From NCBI GenBank assembly GCA_028822985.1, contig JAPKCK010000007.1:1-64000 (forward strand): a DNA stretch of 64,000 bases, in the 5' to 3' direction. The position numbers and the translations under genes were made by a program. The DNA is from Aquiluna sp. GTDB lineage: Bacteria; Actinomycetota; Actinomycetes; Actinomycetales; Microbacteriaceae. Below, piece by piece: positions 1 through 11,392 of the stretch; the first letter of the stretch is position 1, and each line of letters starts with the position of its first letter. A model generated the notes under the pieces. The model did no database searches. It saw only the letters and a list, made by a program, of their open reading frames with translations, and was not told the DNA's origin.

Positions 1-1950
<1,950 letters not shown>

Positions 1951-2052
1951 TAAAAACTACTTAAACTTGACTAAGATAGAAATTCTGTAAAACCCAATCA
2001 GAGTCGGCCCACCGGTCGATGATTTACTACGGATCCATCAGGAGGACCCAAA

Positions 2053-3243
2053 ATGGCTAAGGCGAAATTCGAGCGCACAAAGCCGCACGTCAACATCGGA
2101 ACCATTGGTCACGTTGACCACGGTAAGACCACTCTGACTGCGGCAATTACTAAAGTACTGCACGACAAGTTCCCTGATCAGAACGCAAGCTATGCGTTCG
2201 ATCAGATCGACAACTCCCCAGAGGAGAAGCAGCGCGGTATTACTATCAACATCTCACACGTTGAGTACCAGACCGACGCGCGTCACTACGCTCACGTAGA
2301 CGCACCGGGTCACGCTGACTACATCAAGAACATGATTACCGGAGCTGCCCAGATGGACGGCGCAATCTTGGTTGTTGCTGCAACTGATGGACCAATGCCT
2401 CAGACCAAGGAGCACGTGCTTCTTGCTCGCCAGGTTGGAGTTCCTTACATCGTTGTTGCTCTAAACAAGTCCGACATGGTCGACGACTCCGAAATCCTTG
2501 AGCTTGTAGAGGTTGAGGTTCGCGAACTTCTTTCCAAGTATGAGTTCCCAGGGGATGACGCACCAGTTGTCCAGGTTTCAGCTCTAAAGGCACTCGAGGG
2601 TGACCCAGTATGGGCCGAGAAGGTCTACGATCTAATCAAGGCCTGTGACGCTCACATTCCAGAGCCAAAGCGCGACATCGACAAGGCATTCCTAATGCCC
2701 GTCGAGGACGTGTTCACTATCACTGGTCGTGGAACCGTTATCACCGGTAAGGTCGAGCGCGGAACTGTCAACGTAAACGACGAAGTCGAAATCGTTGGAA
2801 TCCGCGACAAGCAGAAGACCACAGTTACCGGAATTGAAATGTTCCGCAAGCTACTTGACTACGCAGAGGCCGGCGAAAACGTTGGACTTCTATTGCGTGG
2901 AACCAAGCGCGAGGACGTAGAGCGAGGCCAGGTTGTATGTAAGCCAGGCTCGATCACTCCTCACACCAACTTTGACGCCAACGTCTACATCCTTGCTAAG
3001 GATGAGGGTGGCCGTCACAACCCGTTCTACGCGAACTACCGTCCGCAGTTCTACTTCCGTACCACTGACGTAACTGGTGTTATCACCCTGCCAGCTGGTA
3101 CCGAAATGGTTATGCCTGGCGACACCACTGAGATGGGCGTGGAGCTAATCCAGCCAATCGCGATGGAAGAGGGACTACGTTTCGCGATCCGTGAGGGTGG
3201 CCGCACAGTAGGTGCCGGTACCGTTACCAAGGTCACCAAGTAG
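2053..3243 (+). CDS. tuf: Elongation factor Tu
   Basis: EF-Tu delivers aminoacyl-tRNA to the ribosomal A site as a GTP complex. It is full length at 396 residues. GHVDHGKT (residues 19-26), RGITI, DAPGH and NKSD are all intact, followed by both beta-barrel domains and a C-terminus ending VTKVTK. The start has a strong Shine-Dalgarno (AGGAGGA) about 7 nt upstream. The 102-bp gap after fusA contains TTGACT at 1967-1972 and TAAGAT at 1972-1977, but I could not pair them into a convincing promoter, so tuf may be co-transcribed with fusA and also have its own start. A strong terminator follows directly. Confidence 0.99.
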   Translation: MAKAKFERTKPHVNIGTIGHVDHGKTTLTAAITKVLHDKFPDQNASYAFDQIDNSPEEKQRGITINISHVEYQTDARHYAHVDAPGHADYIKNMITGAAQMDGAILVVAATDGPMPQTKEHVLLARQVGVPYIVVALNKSDMVDDSEILELVEVEVRELLSKYEFPGDDAPVVQVSALKALEGDPVWAEKVYDLIKACDAHIPEPKRDIDKAFLMPVEDVFTITGRGTVITGKVERGTVNVNDEVEIVGIRDKQKTTVTGIEMFRKLLDYAEAGENVGLLLRGTKREDVERGQVVCKPGSITPHTNFDANVYILAKDEGGRHNPFYANYRPQFYFRTTDVTGVITLPAGTEMVMPGDTTEMGVELIQPIAMEEGLRFAIREGGRTVGAGTVTKVTK

Positions 3244-3259
3244 AAAAAGAAACTATTAC

Positions 3260-3288
3260 AAAACCCCTCGGGAAACCGGGGGGTTTTG
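3260..3288 (+). terminator. Rho-independent terminator after tuf
   Basis: A 12-bp stem (one G.T pair) pairs 3260-3271 with 3276-3287 around a GAAA tetraloop at 3272-3275. The 3' arm ends in GGGGTTTT, giving the U-tract. It closes the fusA-tuf transcript before the pirin gene. Confidence 0.93.
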
Positions 3289-3312
3289 TGCTTAACGTGA
3301 TCGGAAAGTGCT

Positions 3313-3318
3313 TAGGCT
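3313..3318 (+). promoter_or_regulatory. -10 hexamer of a leaderless promoter (pirin gene)
   Basis: TAGGCT ends 6 nt before the ATG at 3325 and there is no Shine-Dalgarno. The same hexamer and spacing precede the rarD start at 32756. Transcription would therefore begin at or next to the start codon. The -35 is not clear. This is inferred from spacing and recurrence. Confidence 0.55.
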
Positions 3319-3324
3319 TGTCGG

Positions 3325-4200
3325 ATGCGCATCGAACCTCGCCGAGTGAAGCTAACCACGCGCACCAGCATTGAAATCAGCAGAACTATCCCGCACGCGA
3401 GGCTCAAGACCATCGGGGCCTGGTGTTTTATAGATCACTTTGGTCCAACCGAGCAATCTGAACCGATGGTCGTTGCTGCTCACCCACACTCTGGATTGCA
3501 AACAGTAACCTGGCTATTTGAGGGGCGTATCGAGCACCGAGATAGCGTCGGCTCAGTTCAGCTGATCACCCCGGGTCAAGTGAACTTGATGACCGCAGGC
3601 AGGGGTATTTCACACAGCGAGCTATCTGTGGAGGGCGCAAAATGGTTTCACGGCGTTCAGCTCTGGGTTGCTCTTCCGAAGCAGTCCTTAGATATAGATC
3701 CATTCTTTGAACACATCGAGGAACTGCCCCGTCTCGAGGTTCAGGGTCTGAGGGCGACGGTATTAGTTGGCGAGTTTATGGGGCATGTTGCCAATGCAAC
3801 TACATTCACACCATTGTTGGGCGTAGAGCTAGTGCTTGAGCCCGGCACACACAGGATTCCCGTGGATGCAGAAATGGAGCATGGGTTGATGCTGGTTGCG
3901 GGAGATGTCGCTGTAGCCGGACAGGAGATGGAGGTCTCATCGCTTCACTACTTCGAAGTCGGCAATGCTGAGCTCGAGGTTATTGTTTCAAAAACAGCAA
4001 CGATGCTGCTTTTGGGCGGAGTGCCCTTGCAGGAGAAGATTTTAATGTGGTGGAACTTTATTGGGCGTACCCATGAGGACATTGCAATAGCCCGATCGCA
4101 GTGGAACAAGCGAGAGGAGAGGTTCGGCTCGTTTGAGGATAATGTGGGCGGCTGGATACCGGCACCCGATCTGCCAAACATCCACCTGAAACCTAGATAG
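3325..4200 (+). CDS. Pirin family protein
   Basis: A cupin-fold pirin of 291 residues, near the usual length for the family. The N-terminal cupin has the metal-ligand pattern of pirins: AHPHSG (His53, His55) and GISHSE (His97, Glu99). A pirin C-terminal domain follows to the end. Family members bind one iron or other metal; some have quercetin dioxygenase activity and others act as regulators, so the substrate cannot be assigned. The gene stands alone between the tuf terminator and the rpsJ leader. The ATG at 3325 lacks a Shine-Dalgarno and sits 6 nt after a TAGGCT box, so it is probably leaderless. Confidence 0.9.
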   Translation: MRIEPRRVKLTTRTSIEISRTIPHARLKTIGAWCFIDHFGPTEQSEPMVVAAHPHSGLQTVTWLFEGRIEHRDSVGSVQLITPGQVNLMTAGRGISHSELSVEGAKWFHGVQLWVALPKQSLDIDPFFEHIEELPRLEVQGLRATVLVGEFMGHVANATTFTPLLGVELVLEPGTHRIPVDAEMEHGLMLVAGDVAVAGQEMEVSSLHYFEVGNAELEVIVSKTATMLLLGGVPLQEKILMWWNFIGRTHEDIAIARSQWNKREERFGSFEDNVGGWIPAPDLPNIHLKPR

Positions 4201-4601
4201 TTCAGCCGAAAGTCAGTTTTACCTCGCTAAACATGTTCGCTGCAGGTTTCGCCAATTCTTTAGGCGATTTAACTTGCACCGACCCCCTGAACTGTGGCAA
4301 GATTGACGAGTTCGTGAGTATTTGCGCCTTGTGCGTGAACCACTGCCGGATTTGTGCACAGGTAACTGGGCCTTCCGCAGCTAAGAGCCAACAAAACTTA
4401 TCTGAGTTTTCCTCCTCGGCTTTTCGCGAGTTTTATAGCGAGAACAGAGTTCGGCTTTCTCAGACAGAGCCCTAGTGATAGGGCGTTGACATAAAAACAG
4501 TGCATCAGCATCACGGCAGCAATGGAGTTTGCGTTCTCGCAGACGACTTGGCTGTAAAACTCTGTGACCGATAGGTCACCTAGATACGGAAGGCAGTCAT
4601 C
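4201..4601 (+). promoter_or_regulatory. 400-bp non-coding region and leader of the S10 operon
   Basis: No convincing gene is present. A weak hairpin TCGCC/GGCGA (4249-4267) may end the pirin transcript. Closer to rpsJ there are two small perfect hairpins: GCCCTA-GTGA-TAGGGC (4469-4484) and GTGACC-GATA-GGTCAC (4564-4579), the second 10 bp before the AAGG of the rpsJ ribosome binding site. The length and folded elements suggest a long leader that could serve autoregulation by a ribosomal protein, but it does not match an S10-leader consensus I can recognise. TTGACA at 4486-4491 lacks a proper -10 partner, so I do not place the promoter. Confidence 0.5.
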
Positions 4602-4910
4602 ATGGCGGCTAACAAGATCCGCATTCGACTCAAGTCGTATGACCACGAGGTCATCGACGCGTCGGCGAGCAAAATCGTCGACACAGTCATACGCGCCGGA
4701 GCCAAGGTAGTTGGTCCAGTACCACTTCCTACCGAGAAAAACATTGTGACGGTTATCCAATCGCCTCACAAGTACAAGGACAGCCGTGAGCACTTTGAGA
4801 TGCGTACCCACAAGCGTCTCATTGACATTATCGACCCGACTCCTAAAGCGGTCGATTCGCTGATGCGCCTGGACCTCCCAGCAGATGTCAACATCGAGAT
4901 CAAGCTCTAA
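4602..4910 (+). CDS. rpsJ: 30S ribosomal protein S10 (uS10)
   Basis: S10 belongs to the 30S head and is also the transcription factor NusE. It has 102 residues, the family length, beginning [19 protein letters not shown] and containing the conserved loop stretch [13 protein letters not shown]. It opens the S10 operon (rpsJ-rplC-rplD-rplW-rplB-rpsS-rplV-rpsC-rplP-rpmC-rpsQ). The start ATG has a GGAAGG ribosome site about 10 nt upstream, at the end of a long structured leader. Confidence 0.98.
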   Translation: MAANKIRIRLKSYDHEVIDASASKIVDTVIRAGAKVVGPVPLPTEKNIVTVIQSPHKYKDSREHFEMRTHKRLIDIIDPTPKAVDSLMRLDLPADVNIEIKL

Positions 4911-4920
4911 GGATTGCGAA

Positions 4921-5577
4921 ATGACTGTAAATACTAGAACCGTAAAGGGACTGCTGGGCAAGAAGCTCGGCATGACACAGGGCTGGGACGCGGACAACAA
5001 GCTTGTTCCGATCACGGTCGTTGAGGCTGGCGAGAACGTCATCACTCAAATCAAGAATTTAGAAAAAGACGGCTACGCAGCAATTCAGCTTGCGTACGGC
5101 GCAATCGAGCCTCGCAAAGTAGACAAGCCTACGACTGGTCACTTTGCCAAGGCCGGTTCAACACCTCGTCGCTTCCTAGCCGAGATTCGTACCGCTGACA
5201 CCGATACCTACACCGTTGGCCAGTCCATCGGCGTTGACATCTTCGAGGTTGGCTCCAAGCTGGACGTTGTTGGAACCAGCAAGGGTAAGGGTTTTGCCGG
5301 AGTTATGAAGCGTCACGGCTTCTCAGGTATCCATGCCAGCCACGGTGCTCACAAGAACCACCGTAAGCCTGGCTCTGTTGGAGCCGGTACTACTCCATCA
5401 CGAGTTCTCAAGGGCAAGAAGATGCCTGGTCGTATGGGAACAGATCGAGTAACCACATTGAACCTCACCCTTCACGGCGTTGACCTTGAAAAGGGTCTGC
5501 TTTTGATAAAGGGTGCAGTGCCAGGTCCTAAGGGCCAGTTGGTATTCGTTCGTAACGCAGTAAAGGAGACTGACTAA
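4921..5577 (+). CDS. rplC: 50S ribosomal protein L3 (uL3)
   Basis: L3 binds 23S rRNA near the peptidyl-transferase centre and starts 50S assembly. It has 218 residues from the ATG at 4921, giving [20 protein letters not shown], the conserved L3 start. An in-frame extension to 4885 lies inside rpsJ and is rejected. The central [13 protein letters not shown] and the glycine-rich PGRMG loop near the catalytic centre are present. The gene starts 10 nt after rpsJ and its TAA overlaps the rplD ATG. Confidence 0.98.
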   Translation: MTVNTRTVKGLLGKKLGMTQGWDADNKLVPITVVEAGENVITQIKNLEKDGYAAIQLAYGAIEPRKVDKPTTGHFAKAGSTPRRFLAEIRTADTDTYTVGQSIGVDIFEVGSKLDVVGTSKGKGFAGVMKRHGFSGIHASHGAHKNHRKPGSVGAGTTPSRVLKGKKMPGRMGTDRVTTLNLTLHGVDLEKGLLLIKGAVPGPKGQLVFVRNAVKETD

Positions 5578-6230
5578 TGCCTACAGTTGACCTAATTGAC
5601 GTAAAGGGTAAGAAGTCCGGTTCTGTGGACCTTCCTGGATCAATCTTTGATGTTCAGACCAACGTCCCACTGATTCACCAGGTAGTTGTTGCTCAGCTTG
5701 CAGCCGCTCGCCAGGGAACACAGTCGACACTTCGCCGTGGCGAGGTTTCTGGTTCTGGGCGAAAGCCATTCAAGCAAAAGGGAACCGGCCGCGCCCGTCA
5801 GGGTTCGATCCGTATGCCTCAGCACCGCGGTGGTGGAATTATTCACGGTCCAAAGCCTCGCGACTACTCTCAGCGCACTCCTAAAAAGATGATTGCTGCT
5901 GCCCTTCGTGGAGCGCTTTCAGATCGCGCAAGAAATGGTCGCATTCACGTTATTGACCAGTTTGCGATTGGCGATGCTCCTTCGACTAAGGCAGCTGCTA
6001 GCTTCCTAGCGCAGGTTGCAACCTCGAGAAATATTTTGGTTGTTTTGAGTCGTGAAGACGAGCTTTCCTACAAGTCACTTCGCAACTTGCCTTCCGTTCA
6101 CGTTATTCCAGCTGATCAGCTGAATGCTTATGACGTTCTGCACGCCGAGGACCTCGTTTTCACTGCAGCCGCAATGGCATCGTTCGTTGAGTCAGCCGTT
6201 GTTGTTTCAGATGTTACCGAGGAGGCATAA
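5577..6230 (+). CDS. rplD: 50S ribosomal protein L4 (uL4)
   Basis: L4 lines the polypeptide exit tunnel. The protein has 217 residues with the tunnel loop signature [22 protein letters not shown] (partly shown) and a C-terminal globular domain ending [11 protein letters not shown]. The ATG shares one base with the rplC TAA (TAATG), so translation is coupled. In gammaproteobacteria L4 represses the S10 operon; whether it does so here is unknown. Confidence 0.97.
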   Translation: MPTVDLIDVKGKKSGSVDLPGSIFDVQTNVPLIHQVVVAQLAAARQGTQSTLRRGEVSGSGRKPFKQKGTGRARQGSIRMPQHRGGGIIHGPKPRDYSQRTPKKMIAAALRGALSDRARNGRIHVIDQFAIGDAPSTKAAASFLAQVATSRNILVVLSREDELSYKSLRNLPSVHVIPADQLNAYDVLHAEDLVFTAAAMASFVESAVVVSDVTEEA

Positions 6231-6232
6231 AC

Positions 6233-6532
6233 ATGACCGACATCAAGAAAAACCCCCGCGACATAATCATTAAGCCGATCATTTCTGAGAAGTCTTATGC
6301 GCTAATTGATGAGGGTAAGTACACCTTCGAGGTCGACACTCGCTCTAACAAGACTGAGATCAAGCAGGCCATAGAAGAAATTTTTAGCGTGAAGGTTGAC
6401 TCAATCAACACACTAAACCGCGTGGGCAAGACCCGCAAAACTCGCTTCGGCATGGGCAAGCGCAAGGACACCAAGCGCGCCATTGTCTCCTTGAAGTCGG
6501 GTTCCATCGACATCTTTACCTACATCGGTTAA
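6233..6532 (+). CDS. rplW: 50S ribosomal protein L23 (uL23)
   Basis: L23 sits at the tunnel exit and docks trigger factor and SRP. It has 99 residues with the expected N-terminal stretch [19 protein letters not shown] and the [15 protein letters not shown] loop. It follows rplD by 2 nt with GAGGAGG as a good ribosome site inside the rplD end. Confidence 0.97.
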   Translation: MTDIKKNPRDIIIKPIISEKSYALIDEGKYTFEVDTRSNKTEIKQAIEEIFSVKVDSINTLNRVGKTRKTRFGMGKRKDTKRAIVSLKSGSIDIFTYIG

Positions 6533-6543
6533 GGGGAATACTC

Positions 6544-7377
6544 ATGGGCATTCGTAAGTACAAGCCAACGACCCCTGGTCGTCGTGGCTCATCAGTTGCA
6601 GACTTTGCAGAGCTGACTCGTTCCACTCCAGAGAAGTCGCTTTTGCGACCTCTTCCTAAGACTGGTGGACGTAACTCAAACGGTCGCATCACCACCCGCC
6701 ACATCGGAGGCGGACACAAGCGTCAGTACCGCGTTATCGACTTCCGTCGCCATGACAAAGACGGTGTTCCGGCCAAGGTTGCTCACATTGAGTACGACCC
6801 GAACCGCACCGCTCGCATTGCGTTGTTGCACTACATCGATGGCACCAAGCGCTATATCATTGCCCCGAACAAGCTAAACCAGGGTGACGCTATCGAGCAG
6901 GGCGCTCAGGCAGACATCAAGCCGGGCAACAACTTGCCTCTGAAGAACATCCCAGTGGGAACCGTTATCCACGCTATCGAGCTAAAGCCAGGCGGAGGAG
7001 CCAAGATGGCTCGTTCAGCAGGTGCTTCGGTTCGTCTGGTTGCCAAGGAAGGCGACAACGCTCAGCTGAGATTGCCATCTGGCGAAATTCGTAACGTTGA
7101 TGCTCGCTGCCGAGCAACCATTGGTGAGGTCGGCAACGCCGAGCAATCAAACATCAACTGGGGTAAAGCGGGACGTAAGCGCTGGAAGGGTGTTCGCCCA
7201 ACAGTTCGTGGTGTTGCCATGAACCCAGTAGATCACCCACACGGTGGTGGTGAGGGTAAGACTTCCGGTGGACGTCACCCAGTTACACCTTGGGGCCAAA
7301 AAGAGGGCCGCACACGTAAGCCAAACCTTCCATCAGACAAGCAAATCGTTCGTCGTCGTTACGCCGGCAAGAAGTAG
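6544..7377 (+). CDS. rplB: 50S ribosomal protein L2 (uL2)
   Basis: L2 supports 30S-50S association and peptidyl-transferase activity. It has 277 residues, the usual length. The motif [15 protein letters not shown] near residue 57 and the C-terminal catalytic-region motif [21 protein letters not shown] with its conserved histidine are intact. It lies in the S10 operon, 11 nt after rplW. Confidence 0.98.
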   Translation: MGIRKYKPTTPGRRGSSVADFAELTRSTPEKSLLRPLPKTGGRNSNGRITTRHIGGGHKRQYRVIDFRRHDKDGVPAKVAHIEYDPNRTARIALLHYIDGTKRYIIAPNKLNQGDAIEQGAQADIKPGNNLPLKNIPVGTVIHAIELKPGGGAKMARSAGASVRLVAKEGDNAQLRLPSGEIRNVDARCRATIGEVGNAEQSNINWGKAGRKRWKGVRPTVRGVAMNPVDHPHGGGEGKTSGGRHPVTPWGQKEGRTRKPNLPSDKQIVRRRYAGKK

Positions 7378-7388
7378 GAGATCTTTAG

Positions 7389-7670
7389 ATGCCAAGAAGT
7401 TTGAAGAAGGGCCCCTTCGTAGACGAGCACCTAATGAAAAAGGTGCGAGTCCAGAACGAGGCCTCCAGCAAGAACGTAATCAAGACTTGGTCACGTCGCT
7501 CAATGATTGTTCCCGCGATGCTGGGACACACCATTGCCGTACACGACGGCCGCAAGCACATTCCAGTTTTCGTAACCGAGAACATGGTTGGGCACAAGCT
7601 TGGAGAATTTGCACCTACCCGAACCTTCCGTGGTCACGTGAAGGACGACAAGAAGGGTCGCCGCGGCTAA
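7389..7670 (+). CDS. rpsS: 30S ribosomal protein S19 (uS19)
   Basis: S19 is a 30S head protein that contacts the A-site finger. It has 93 residues starting [19 protein letters not shown], with conserved [22 protein letters not shown]. In the S10 operon, 11 nt after rplB. Confidence 0.98.
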   Translation: MPRSLKKGPFVDEHLMKKVRVQNEASSKNVIKTWSRRSMIVPAMLGHTIAVHDGRKHIPVFVTENMVGHKLGEFAPTRTFRGHVKDDKKGRRG

Positions 7671-7701
7671 GCCGGGGCGCCTAGGAAAAGAAGGAATAAC
7701 G

Positions 7702-8073
7702 ATGGAAGCGATCGCCAAGCTGCGTAACATCCGCGTGACCCCAATGAAGGCCAGACGTGTAGTCAACCTGATTCGTGGCAAGCAAGCCACCGAGGCATTG
7801 GGTATTTTGAAGTTTGCTCCACAATCAGCATCTGAGCCGATCTACAAGTTAGTCGCCTCAGCAGTCGCCAACGCCCAAGTAAAGGGCGAGGCCGCCGGTG
7901 CAATTGTGGATGTTGATGACCTAATCATCTCCAAGGCTTTTGTTGACGAGGGAGTGACCCTGAAAAGGTTCCGTCCTCGTGCCCAGGGCCGAGCATTCCG
8001 AATCAACAAGCGCACCAGCCACATCACAGTGGTTGTCTCTACTCCAGACGAGTTTGCAAAGGCAGGTAAGTAG
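7702..8073 (+). CDS. rplV: 50S ribosomal protein L22 (uL22)
   Basis: L22 forms part of the exit tunnel through its long beta-hairpin. It has 123 residues; the N-terminal [20 protein letters not shown] and the hairpin region [19 protein letters not shown] are conserved. It follows rpsS by 31 nt with an AAGAAGGA ribosome site. Confidence 0.97.
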   Translation: MEAIAKLRNIRVTPMKARRVVNLIRGKQATEALGILKFAPQSASEPIYKLVASAVANAQVKGEAAGAIVDVDDLIISKAFVDEGVTLKRFRPRAQGRAFRINKRTSHITVVVSTPDEFAKAGK

Positions 8074-8075
8074 TC

Positions 8076-8837
8076 ATGGGTCAAAAAGTCAATCCCTACG
8101 GCTTCCGCCTGGGAATCACCACCGAGCACCGCTCACGCTGGTTCGCTGACTCCACCAAGAAGGGTCAGCGCTACGCCGACTACGTGGTCGAGGACGTCAA
8201 GATTCGTGCGTACCTTCAGGACAAACTAGATCGTGCCGGCATTAGTCGTATCGAGCTAGAGCGAACCCGTGACCGAGTCCGCGTTGACATCTTCGCCGCT
8301 CGTCCAGGTTTGGTAATCGGCCGACGCGGCGCAGAGGCAGAAACTCTTCGCACAGAGCTTGAGAAGCTAACCAGCAAGCAGGTTTTGCTGAACATCCTCG
8401 AAGTCAAGAACCCAGAATCTGACGCACAACTTGTCGCGCAGGGCGTTGCAGAGCAGCTAGCTGCCCGTGTTGCCTTCCGTCGCGCAATGCGTAAGGGAAT
8501 TCAAGGAGCACTCCGTTCCGGTGCCAAGGGCATCAGAATTCAGTGTTCTGGCCGCTTGGGCGGGGCTGAAATGTCTCGTAGTGAGTTCTACCGCGAAGGT
8601 CGAGTACCACTACACACTCTTCGTTCAAACATCGACTATGGCTTTTACGAGGCCAAGACAACATTCGGCCGAATCGGTGTGAAGGTCTGGATCTACAAGG
8701 GCGACATGACCGCACGTGAGCTTGCTGCACAGCAAGCTACTCAGCGTGGTCCTCGTCAGGGTGCACCTGGTGCTGGCCGTCGTGGCCCTCGTCAGGGTGA
8801 CGCTGCTCCGCTAGCAGCAGGAAGTGAAGCCAAATAA
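8076..8837 (+). CDS. rpsC: 30S ribosomal protein S3 (uS3)
   Basis: S3 forms part of the mRNA entry helicase of the 30S. It has 253 residues: N-terminal [14 protein letters not shown], a KH domain with [12 protein letters not shown], and the C-terminal S3 domain. The last 35 or so residues are a Gly/Arg/Pro/Ala-rich tail with RGPRQG repeated twice, longer than in E. coli. It follows rplV by 2 nt; its final bases overlap the rplP start. Confidence 0.97.
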   Translation: MGQKVNPYGFRLGITTEHRSRWFADSTKKGQRYADYVVEDVKIRAYLQDKLDRAGISRIELERTRDRVRVDIFAARPGLVIGRRGAEAETLRTELEKLTSKQVLLNILEVKNPESDAQLVAQGVAEQLAARVAFRRAMRKGIQGALRSGAKGIRIQCSGRLGGAEMSRSEFYREGRVPLHTLRSNIDYGFYEAKTTFGRIGVKVWIYKGDMTARELAAQQATQRGPRQGAPGAGRRGPRQGDAAPLAAGSEAK

Positions 8838-9256
8838 TGCTGATTCCTAGAAAAGTAAAGCACCGTAAGCAGCACAGCCCGAAACGTCGCGGCCATGCAA
8901 CAGGTGGAACTAAGGTCTCGTTCGGTGAATGGGGTATTCAGGCGACAACGTCGGCATACCTAACCAACCGTCAGATTGAGGCAGCACGTATTGCCATGAC
9001 TCGACACATCAAGCGTGGTGGAAAAGTCTGGATCAACGTGTTCCCTGACCGCTCCCTAACTAAGAAGCCAGCTGAAACCCGAATGGGTTCCGGTAAGGGT
9101 TCTCCTGAGTGGTGGGTAGTAAACGTAAAGCCTGGCCGCGTGCTCTTTGAGCTGAGCGGTGTAACAGAGGACATTGCCAAAGAGGCTTTGACTCGTGCGA
9201 TCCACAAGCTCCCGCTGAAGGCTCGCATCATCAAGCGTGAAGAAGGTGACGCATAA
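8837..9256 (+). CDS. rplP: 50S ribosomal protein L16 (uL16)
   Basis: L16 contacts A-site tRNA in the 50S. It has 139 residues with [19 protein letters not shown] at the N-terminus and the conserved [14 protein letters not shown] loop. It overlaps rpsC by one base and its TAA shares one base with the rpmC start, so the run is translationally coupled. Confidence 0.98.
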   Translation: MLIPRKVKHRKQHSPKRRGHATGGTKVSFGEWGIQATTSAYLTNRQIEAARIAMTRHIKRGGKVWINVFPDRSLTKKPAETRMGSGKGSPEWWVVNVKPGRVLFELSGVTEDIAKEALTRAIHKLPLKARIIKREEGDA

Positions 9257-9555
9257 TGATCGGTTCAAAAAACCTATCCCCACAGGATCTAGACAAAATC
9301 GAATCTTCGGTTTTGGTAGAAGAGCTTCGTAAGGCCAAGGAAGAGCTATTCAACTTGCGCTTCCAGTCGGCTACCGGCCAGCTAGATGCTCACGGTCGAG
9401 TAAGAGCGGTCAAGCGCGATGTTTCTCGCATCTACACAATCATGCGTGAGCGTGAACTGGGTATTCGTGCGGTTCCGGTTCCAGCACCTGCAAAGGCTGC
9501 TACCAAGAAGAAGCCAGTCGTTGAAGAGGCTGCAGCCAAGACAGAGGAGGCATAA
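9256..9555 (+). CDS. rpmC: 50S ribosomal protein L29 (uL29) with long C-terminal tail
   Basis: L29 lies near the tunnel exit. The conserved helical hairpin occupies about residues 8-72 ([21 protein letters not shown] and [13 protein letters not shown]). The final 27 residues form an Ala/Pro/Lys/Glu tail, making 99 residues in all against about 65 in E. coli. The next gene, rpsQ, begins with a similar low-complexity stretch 2 nt downstream. Confidence 0.96.
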   Translation: MIGSKNLSPQDLDKIESSVLVEELRKAKEELFNLRFQSATGQLDAHGRVRAVKRDVSRIYTIMRERELGIRAVPVPAPAKAATKKKPVVEEAAAKTEEA

Positions 9556-9557
9556 AA

Positions 9558-9971
9558 ATGGCAGAAGAAACCAAGCCAGCAGCGAAAGCTGCAGCTAAGC
9601 CAGCCACCAAAGCGGCTGCAAAGCCTGCTGCGAAAGCGGCAGCAAAGCCAGCGGCAAGCGCGGCTCCTAAGGTGTCTAAGCCGAAGAAAGCTAAGACCCC
9701 GAAGGAAATAAAGGAAGTGACACGCGGCTACCGCAAGTCACGTCAGGGCTACGTAGTTTCGGACAAGATGGATAAGACCATCGTTGTCTTGCTTGAAGAC
9801 CGCAAGAAGCACCCGCTTTACGGCAAGGTGCTTCGCGTGTCCAAGAAGGTTAAGGCACATGACGAAACAAACAGCGCCGGCATTGGTGACCTCGTGGTAA
9901 TCGACGAGACTCGCCCGATTTCGGCAACAAAGAACTGGCGCCTAGTCGAGATCCTCGAAAAGGCTAAGTAA
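9558..9971 (+). CDS. rpsQ: 30S ribosomal protein S17 (uS17) with Lys/Ala-rich N-terminal extension
   Basis: S17 is a primary 16S-binding protein of the 30S body. The conserved OB-fold domain begins near residue 56 ([19 protein letters not shown]) and runs to the end. The first 50 or so residues are a low-complexity extension of [16 protein letters not shown]-type repeats that resembles the longer extension of L15 in this window. The total is 137 residues against about 85 usual. The ATG at 9558 has a GGAGG ribosome site just upstream, so the extension is probably translated. Last gene of the S10 cluster before a hairpin. Confidence 0.95.
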   Translation: MAEETKPAAKAAAKPATKAAAKPAAKAAAKPAASAAPKVSKPKKAKTPKEIKEVTRGYRKSRQGYVVSDKMDKTIVVLLEDRKKHPLYGKVLRVSKKVKAHDETNSAGIGDLVVIDETRPISATKNWRLVEILEKAK

Positions 9972-9981
9972 CACACCCCGC

Positions 9982-10005
9982 GAATAACGGTCGGAATCGT
10001 TATTC
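9982..10005 (+). other. Perfect 8-bp hairpin between rpsQ and rplN
   Basis: GAATAACG (9982-9989) pairs with CGTTATTC (9998-10005) around an 8-nt loop. No U-tract follows, so it is more likely an RNA-processing, attenuation or protein-binding structure than a terminator. It marks the S10/spc operon junction, 8 nt ahead of the AAGGAG of rplN. Confidence 0.55.
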
Positions 10006-10025
10006 ACTAAGCAAGGAGAAAAAAA

Positions 10026-10394
10026 GTGCTACAGCAAGAATCCAGGGTCAAGGTGGCCGATAACTCGGGCGCCAAGGAGCTCCTGACAATTCGCGTACTG
10101 GGTGGTTCCACCCGTCGTTACGCGGGTATTGGCGACACTATCGTCGCCTCAGTAAAGGACGCCATCCCAGGCGGAAACGTCAAAAAAGGTGAAGTCGTAA
10201 GAGCTGTTATCGTTCGCACCGTCAAGGAAACTAGGCGTGCAGACGGTTCTTATGTGAAGTTCGACGAGAACGCGGCCGTCATCATCAAGGCTGACGGAGA
10301 ACCTCGTGGAACCCGTATTTTTGGACCAATTGGTCGCGAGCTTCGTGAAAAGCGTTTCATGAAGATCATCTCGCTAGCACCGGAGGTTGTGTAA
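10026..10394 (+). CDS. rplN: 50S ribosomal protein L14 (uL14)
   Basis: L14 forms bridge B8 and binds the release factor RsfS in other bacteria. It has 122 residues starting from [23 protein letters not shown], the conserved L14 N-terminus. AAGGAG lies 8 nt before the start. It opens the spc operon (rplN-rplX-rplE-rpsH-rplF-rplR-rpsE-rpmD-rplO-secY). Confidence 0.98.
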   Translation: MLQQESRVKVADNSGAKELLTIRVLGGSTRRYAGIGDTIVASVKDAIPGGNVKKGEVVRAVIVRTVKETRRADGSYVKFDENAAVIIKADGEPRGTRIFGPIGRELREKRFMKIISLAPEVV

Positions 10395-10397
10395 ATC

Positions 10398-10748
10398 ATG
10401 GCAAAAATTAAAAAAGGCGACCTCGTAGAGGTCATCACTGGAGGCAAGCAAGAGCGCGGTGGTTACCGCGGCAAGCAGGGCCTAGTTCTTAAAGTCATCA
10501 AGGAGACCAATAAGGTCATCGTTGAAGGTGTAAACATGGTCAAGAAGCACAACCGCATCGGTCAGTCCGAGCGTGGCGGCAAGACCGGCGGCATCGAAAC
10601 TATGGAAGCGCCGATTCACATCTCAAACGTGGCTTTGGTAGACCCAAGCACTAAGAAGCCCTCCAAGGTCGGCTTCAAGATAACCACTTCAAAAGAGGGT
10701 GTCACCACAAAGGTTCGCATCGCTAAGAAGAGTGGGAAGGAGTTCTAA
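10398..10748 (+). CDS. rplX: 50S ribosomal protein L24 (uL24)
   Basis: L24 is an early 50S assembly protein with an N-terminal KOW motif ([18 protein letters not shown]). It has 116 residues. It follows rplN by 3 nt, and its TAA overlaps the rplE ATG (TAATG). Confidence 0.97.
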   Translation: MAKIKKGDLVEVITGGKQERGGYRGKQGLVLKVIKETNKVIVEGVNMVKKHNRIGQSERGGKTGGIETMEAPIHISNVALVDPSTKKPSKVGFKITTSKEGVTTKVRIAKKSGKEF

Positions 10749-11323
10749 TGGCAACCGGATATAAAAAAGCAGGCGCCGAGACCACTCCTCGTCTAAAACT
10801 TCAGTACCGCACCGAGATCGTGAAGAGCTTGACCGAAGAGTTCTCTTTCACCAACCCAATGCAGGTTCCTGGTCTGACCAAGATCGTTGTAAACATGGGT
10901 GTTGGCCAGGCTGCCAGAGACGGCAAGCTGATTGAGGGAGCGATTCGCGACCTAATTGCGATCACTGGACAGAAGCCTCAGGTCAACATTGCGAAGAAGT
11001 CAATCGCCCAGTTCAAGCTTCGTGAGGGTCAGCCAATTGGCGCCCACGTTACTTTGCGCGGCGATCGCATGTGGGAGTTCCTAGACCGCTTGCTTTCACT
11101 TTCACTTCCTCGTATTCGTGACTTCCGTGGTCTTTCGCCAAAGCAGTTCGATGGCAACGGAAACTACACTTTTGGTCTAGCCGAGCAGTCAATGTTCCAC
11201 GAAATTGACATCGACAAGATTGACCACGTCCGCGGTATGGACATCACAGTTGTAACAACAGCAAAATCTGACGACGAGGGTCGTGCGCTTCTAAAGGCGC
11301 TCGGCTTCCCGTTCCAGGCCTAA
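10748..11323 (+). CDS. rplE: 50S ribosomal protein L5 (uL5)
   Basis: L5 binds 5S rRNA and contacts P-site tRNA. It has 191 residues, with conserved [16 protein letters not shown] and [18 protein letters not shown]-type motifs. In many bacteria rpsN follows; here the next gene is rpsH after a 69-bp non-coding gap. Confidence 0.98.
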   Translation: MATGYKKAGAETTPRLKLQYRTEIVKSLTEEFSFTNPMQVPGLTKIVVNMGVGQAARDGKLIEGAIRDLIAITGQKPQVNIAKKSIAQFKLREGQPIGAHVTLRGDRMWEFLDRLLSLSLPRIRDFRGLSPKQFDGNGNYTFGLAEQSMFHEIDIDKIDHVRGMDITVVTTAKSDDEGRALLKALGFPFQA

Positions 11324-11392
11324 AAACACGATTGAGGTAGGTCCCTGTGCTTGTAAAGCACCTGGAAACCGCTTCGAGAAAGCAGACACATT
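11324..11392 (+). other. Non-coding spacer with hairpin where rpsN often sits
   Basis: This 69-bp gap interrupts an operon whose other gaps are 1-31 nt. It contains GTGCTT (11347-11352) pairing with AAGCAC (11356-11361), which an outer GGTCC/GGaaACC pairing could extend. No reading frame resembling a zinc-type S14 is present. A vestige of rpsN loss or an S8-responsive element are both possible; the sequence does not decide. Confidence 0.45.

Noticed and set aside
4233-4475. 80-residue open frame between the pirin gene and rpsJ
   Set aside because: Cys-rich but without any recognisable family, no ribosome site, and it lies in the rpsJ upstream region; treated as chance.
4486-4508. TTGACA before rpsJ as a promoter
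   Set aside because: A perfect -35 word but no acceptable -10 at 15-19 bp; not placed.
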